This document shows, piece by piece, positions 15,245-16,054 of a stretch of 16,054 nt of DNA. The stretch is taken from NCBI GenBank assembly GCA_946479805.1, contig CAMLHP010000036.1, positions 1 through 16,054 on the forward strand. The letters are read 5' to 3'. Every line of letters begins with the position of its first letter. Positions within the stretch are counted from its first letter, which is position 1. The notes under the pieces were generated by a model, which worked only from the letters and a program-made list of their open reading frames with translations, ran no database searches and had not been told where the DNA came from. This DNA is from an uncultured Gemmatimonadota bacterium (GTDB lineage: Bacteria > Gemmatimonadota > Gemmatimonadetes > Gemmatimonadales > GWC2-71-9). The position numbers and the translations under genes were made by a program.

Positions 15245-15637
15245 TCAGGCCTCTTTTGCTAGTAGCGGCCGCTCCGACGCCTGCCGGGCCAGCTGCTTGA
15301 GCGGCTCCGAGAGGTGATCGCCGTAGTGGAGCAGGAACACTCCACGCGCCCGGCGCTGCATCAGGAATGACACCAGCGGCTGGTCGGCCTTGGCCGCGTT
15401 GCATTCGCGGCACGCGAGCACCAGGTTGTCCGCACGGTCATAGGCCGTCTGGCCTCGGCGGGGACGAACGTGGTCCAGCGTGATGATGTCGGAAGGGGTT
15501 TCGGTGCCACAGTAGGCGCAGATTGAGCCGTGCCGCTCAAGGAGCCAGTCACGGTGCGACTGCATGCTGCGGCCGGGGGACCTGCGAAATCCGTGTGAGG
15601 GAAGTTCGTTCGATTGTTTTCGGTTGCGACGTGCCAC
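15245..15637 (-). CDS. Small HNH endonuclease-family protein
   Basis: A 130-residue protein consisting almost entirely of one HNH domain. Zinc knuckle Cys40-x2-Cys43 (CAYCG) precedes ITLDHVRPRRGQTAYDRADN with Asp55-His56 and Asn71, and then LACRECNAAKAD with Cys76-x2-Cys79 and Asn80. These are the metal-binding and nicking residues of the family. The basic N-terminus (MARRNRKQ) could bind DNA. The start is a GTG at 15637 with a weak GGAA upstream; an ATG 24 codons later would still keep the whole HNH domain. A good promoter lies at 15701–15730. Nothing links it to an intron, restriction system or phage in the window; free-standing proteins of this type are common and their roles are mostly unknown. 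Confidence 0.9.
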   Translation of the reverse strand: MARRNRKQSNELPSHGFRRSPGRSMQSHRDWLLERHGSICAYCGTETPSDIITLDHVRPRRGQTAYDRADNLVLACRECNAAKADQPLVSFLMQRRARGVFLLHYGDHLSEPLKQLARQASERPLLAKEA

Positions 15638-15650
15638 AAAGTTTCCAAAT

Positions 15651-15663
15651 TGAGTTCAACTCA
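15651..15663. promoter_or_regulatory. Inverted repeat TGAGTTCAACTCA in the HNH leader
   Basis: A perfect 6-bp inverted repeat around a single central C, placed 13 bases upstream of the HNH GTG start and downstream of its promoter. Symmetry and position fit an operator for a dimeric regulator, but no known operator is recognised. Confidence 0.4.
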
Positions 15664-15664
15664 G

Positions 15665-15686
15665 GGGGTCCGGACCATCCGGCCCC
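15665..15686. other. GC-rich hairpin in the leader of the HNH gene
   Basis: GGGG-T-CCGGA, loop CCA, TCCGG-CCCC gives a nine-base-pair stem with one bulged base; a perfect 10-bp palindrome GGTCCGGACC (15667–15676) is an alternative pairing. There is no T-run in either direction, so it is not a typical intrinsic terminator. Confidence 0.5.
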
Positions 15687-15700
15687 GGGAACACCCGCCA

Positions 15701-15730
15701 AATATAGCAAATCCGGTGCCGAAATGACAA
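15701..15730 (-). promoter_or_regulatory. Sigma-70-like promoter of the HNH gene
   Basis: On the minus strand TTGTCA (15730–15725) and TATATT (15706–15701) are 18 bases apart, each one mismatch from consensus. The predicted leader of about 55 bases contains the GC-rich hairpin and the TGAGTTCAACTCA inverted repeat. Confidence 0.6.
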
Positions 15731-15773
15731 ATCTGCGCCTTTCCGAGATGCCCTGAGCGCTTTGCCCGCTCGC

Positions 15774-15816
15774 GCCGAGCCGCCGAGCCGCCTATCCGTC
15801 TATCCGCCCATCCGTC
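15774..15816 (+). repeat. Octamer repeats GCCGAGCC and TATCCGTC upstream of transketolase
   Basis: Two exact GCCGAGCC units (15774–15789), then after three bases TATCCGTC, TATCCGCC and CATCCGTC (15793–15816), followed by TATC-TTC-TATC. The first octamer is the one repeated inside the kgd linker. The block lies in the non-coding leader of the transketolase gene. Confidence 0.85.
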
Positions 15817-15839
15817 TATCTTCTATCAGTACCCCCGCC

Positions 15840-15854
15840 GAGGAGCATTCTCCT
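15840..15854 (+). promoter_or_regulatory. Ribosome-binding site GAGGAG, inside a small hairpin with the transketolase start
   Basis: GAGGAG (15840–15845) is followed by seven bases and the CTG at 15853. AGGAG (15841–15845) is also perfectly complementary to CTCCT (15850–15854) across a CATT loop, so the same 5-bp stem would hide both the ribosome site and the first two bases of the start codon. Confidence 0.55.
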
Positions 15855-16054
15855 GAATCCGCCGACCAAGACCGCCAGGAAGTCCAGCACCACCGCCGCG
15901 GATCCGAGCCGCGCGCTGGCCTGGAAGAGCATCAACACCATTCGCGCGCTGGCCATGGATGCGGTGGAGGCCGCCAAGTCCGGCCACCCCGGCACCCCGA
16001 TGGCGCTGGCGCCGGCGGCATACGTCCTCTGGCGCGACTTCCTGCGCCACAACC
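15853..16054 (+). CDS. tkt: Transketolase, N-terminal part (3' partial)
   Basis: The first 67 codons of a transketolase run off the right edge. After an 18–20 residue basic and Ser/Thr-rich leader the sequence [20 protein letters not shown] followed by [22 protein letters not shown] matches the thiamine-diphosphate domain of the family, including the conserved His45 of SGHPGTP. The enzyme moves two-carbon units in the pentose phosphate pathway. Between an in-frame TGA at 15754 and the conserved core there is no ATG, GTG or TTG before 15955, and that ATG falls inside the conserved motif. The best start is CTG at 15853, seven bases after GAGGAG; an ATT at 15847 is too close to it. Confidence 0.88.
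   Translation, partial: MNPPTKTARKSSTTAADPSRALAWKSINTIRALAMDAVEAAKSGHPGTPMALAPAAYVLWRDFLRHN

Noticed and set aside
15245..15637. Intron-encoded or restriction-system HNH nuclease
   Set aside because: No interrupted gene, intron fold, methylase or phage gene is visible next to it.

Overview
The window looks like a high-GC chromosome of a Gram-negative-type bacterium. Proteins carry Sec or lipoprotein signals, two-membrane signalling parts and FadI/FadJ. The mix of a NagB–PIG-L fusion, an actinobacterial-type fused 2-oxoglutarate dehydrogenase, a secreted six-bladed beta-propeller and many short tandem intergenic repeats suggests Gemmatimonadota or a neighbouring phylum. That placement is an inference; no rRNA or other marker is present.

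Layout. (1) 1–1639, plus: the 3' part of a glucosamine-6-phosphate deaminase-like protein fused to a PIG-L deacetylase domain. (2) 1584–5028, minus: a fadI–fadJ fatty-acid beta-oxidation operon whose intercistronic gap is made of heptamer repeats. (3) 5127–6737, plus: glycerol-3-phosphate dehydrogenase (glpD), divergent from fadI, with overlapping promoter elements. (4) 6734–9732, minus: an orphan type-I periplasmic-binding lipoprotein coupled by a stop/start overlap to a hybrid histidine kinase. (5) 9835–13449, plus: a 1204-residue fused E1o/E2-like 2-oxoglutarate dehydrogenase/decarboxylase. (6) 13492–15211: a lower-GC segment on the minus strand with a secreted propeller protein and a secreted Cys-rich protein, bounded by two almost identical 37-bp hairpin repeats. 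(7) 15245–15637, minus: a small HNH nuclease. (8) 15853–end, plus: the start of transketolase, apparently with a CTG start codon.

The metabolic genes fit a heterotroph burning lipids: fatty acids via FadI/FadJ to acetyl-CoA, glycerol via GlpD, then the TCA cycle at 2-oxoglutarate, plus the pentose phosphate pathway and amino-sugar use. Two parts stand out. One is the binding-protein/hybrid-kinase pair, which resembles TorT/TorS in architecture and has no transporter beside it. The other is the propeller plus Cys-rich secreted pair in a low-GC segment between repeats, which recalls propeller/NVEALA pairs of Bacteroidota.

A recurring feature is short tandem repeats of 7–9 bp units (GATCCCT, GTGGGAA, GCCGAGCC, TATCCGTC, CTTCTAYCT). 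They sit in intergenic gaps and also inside the two linkers of the 2-oxoglutarate dehydrogenase gene. No tRNA, rRNA, CRISPR array, transposase or riboswitch was recognised, and no gene-free stretch exceeds about 215 bases.
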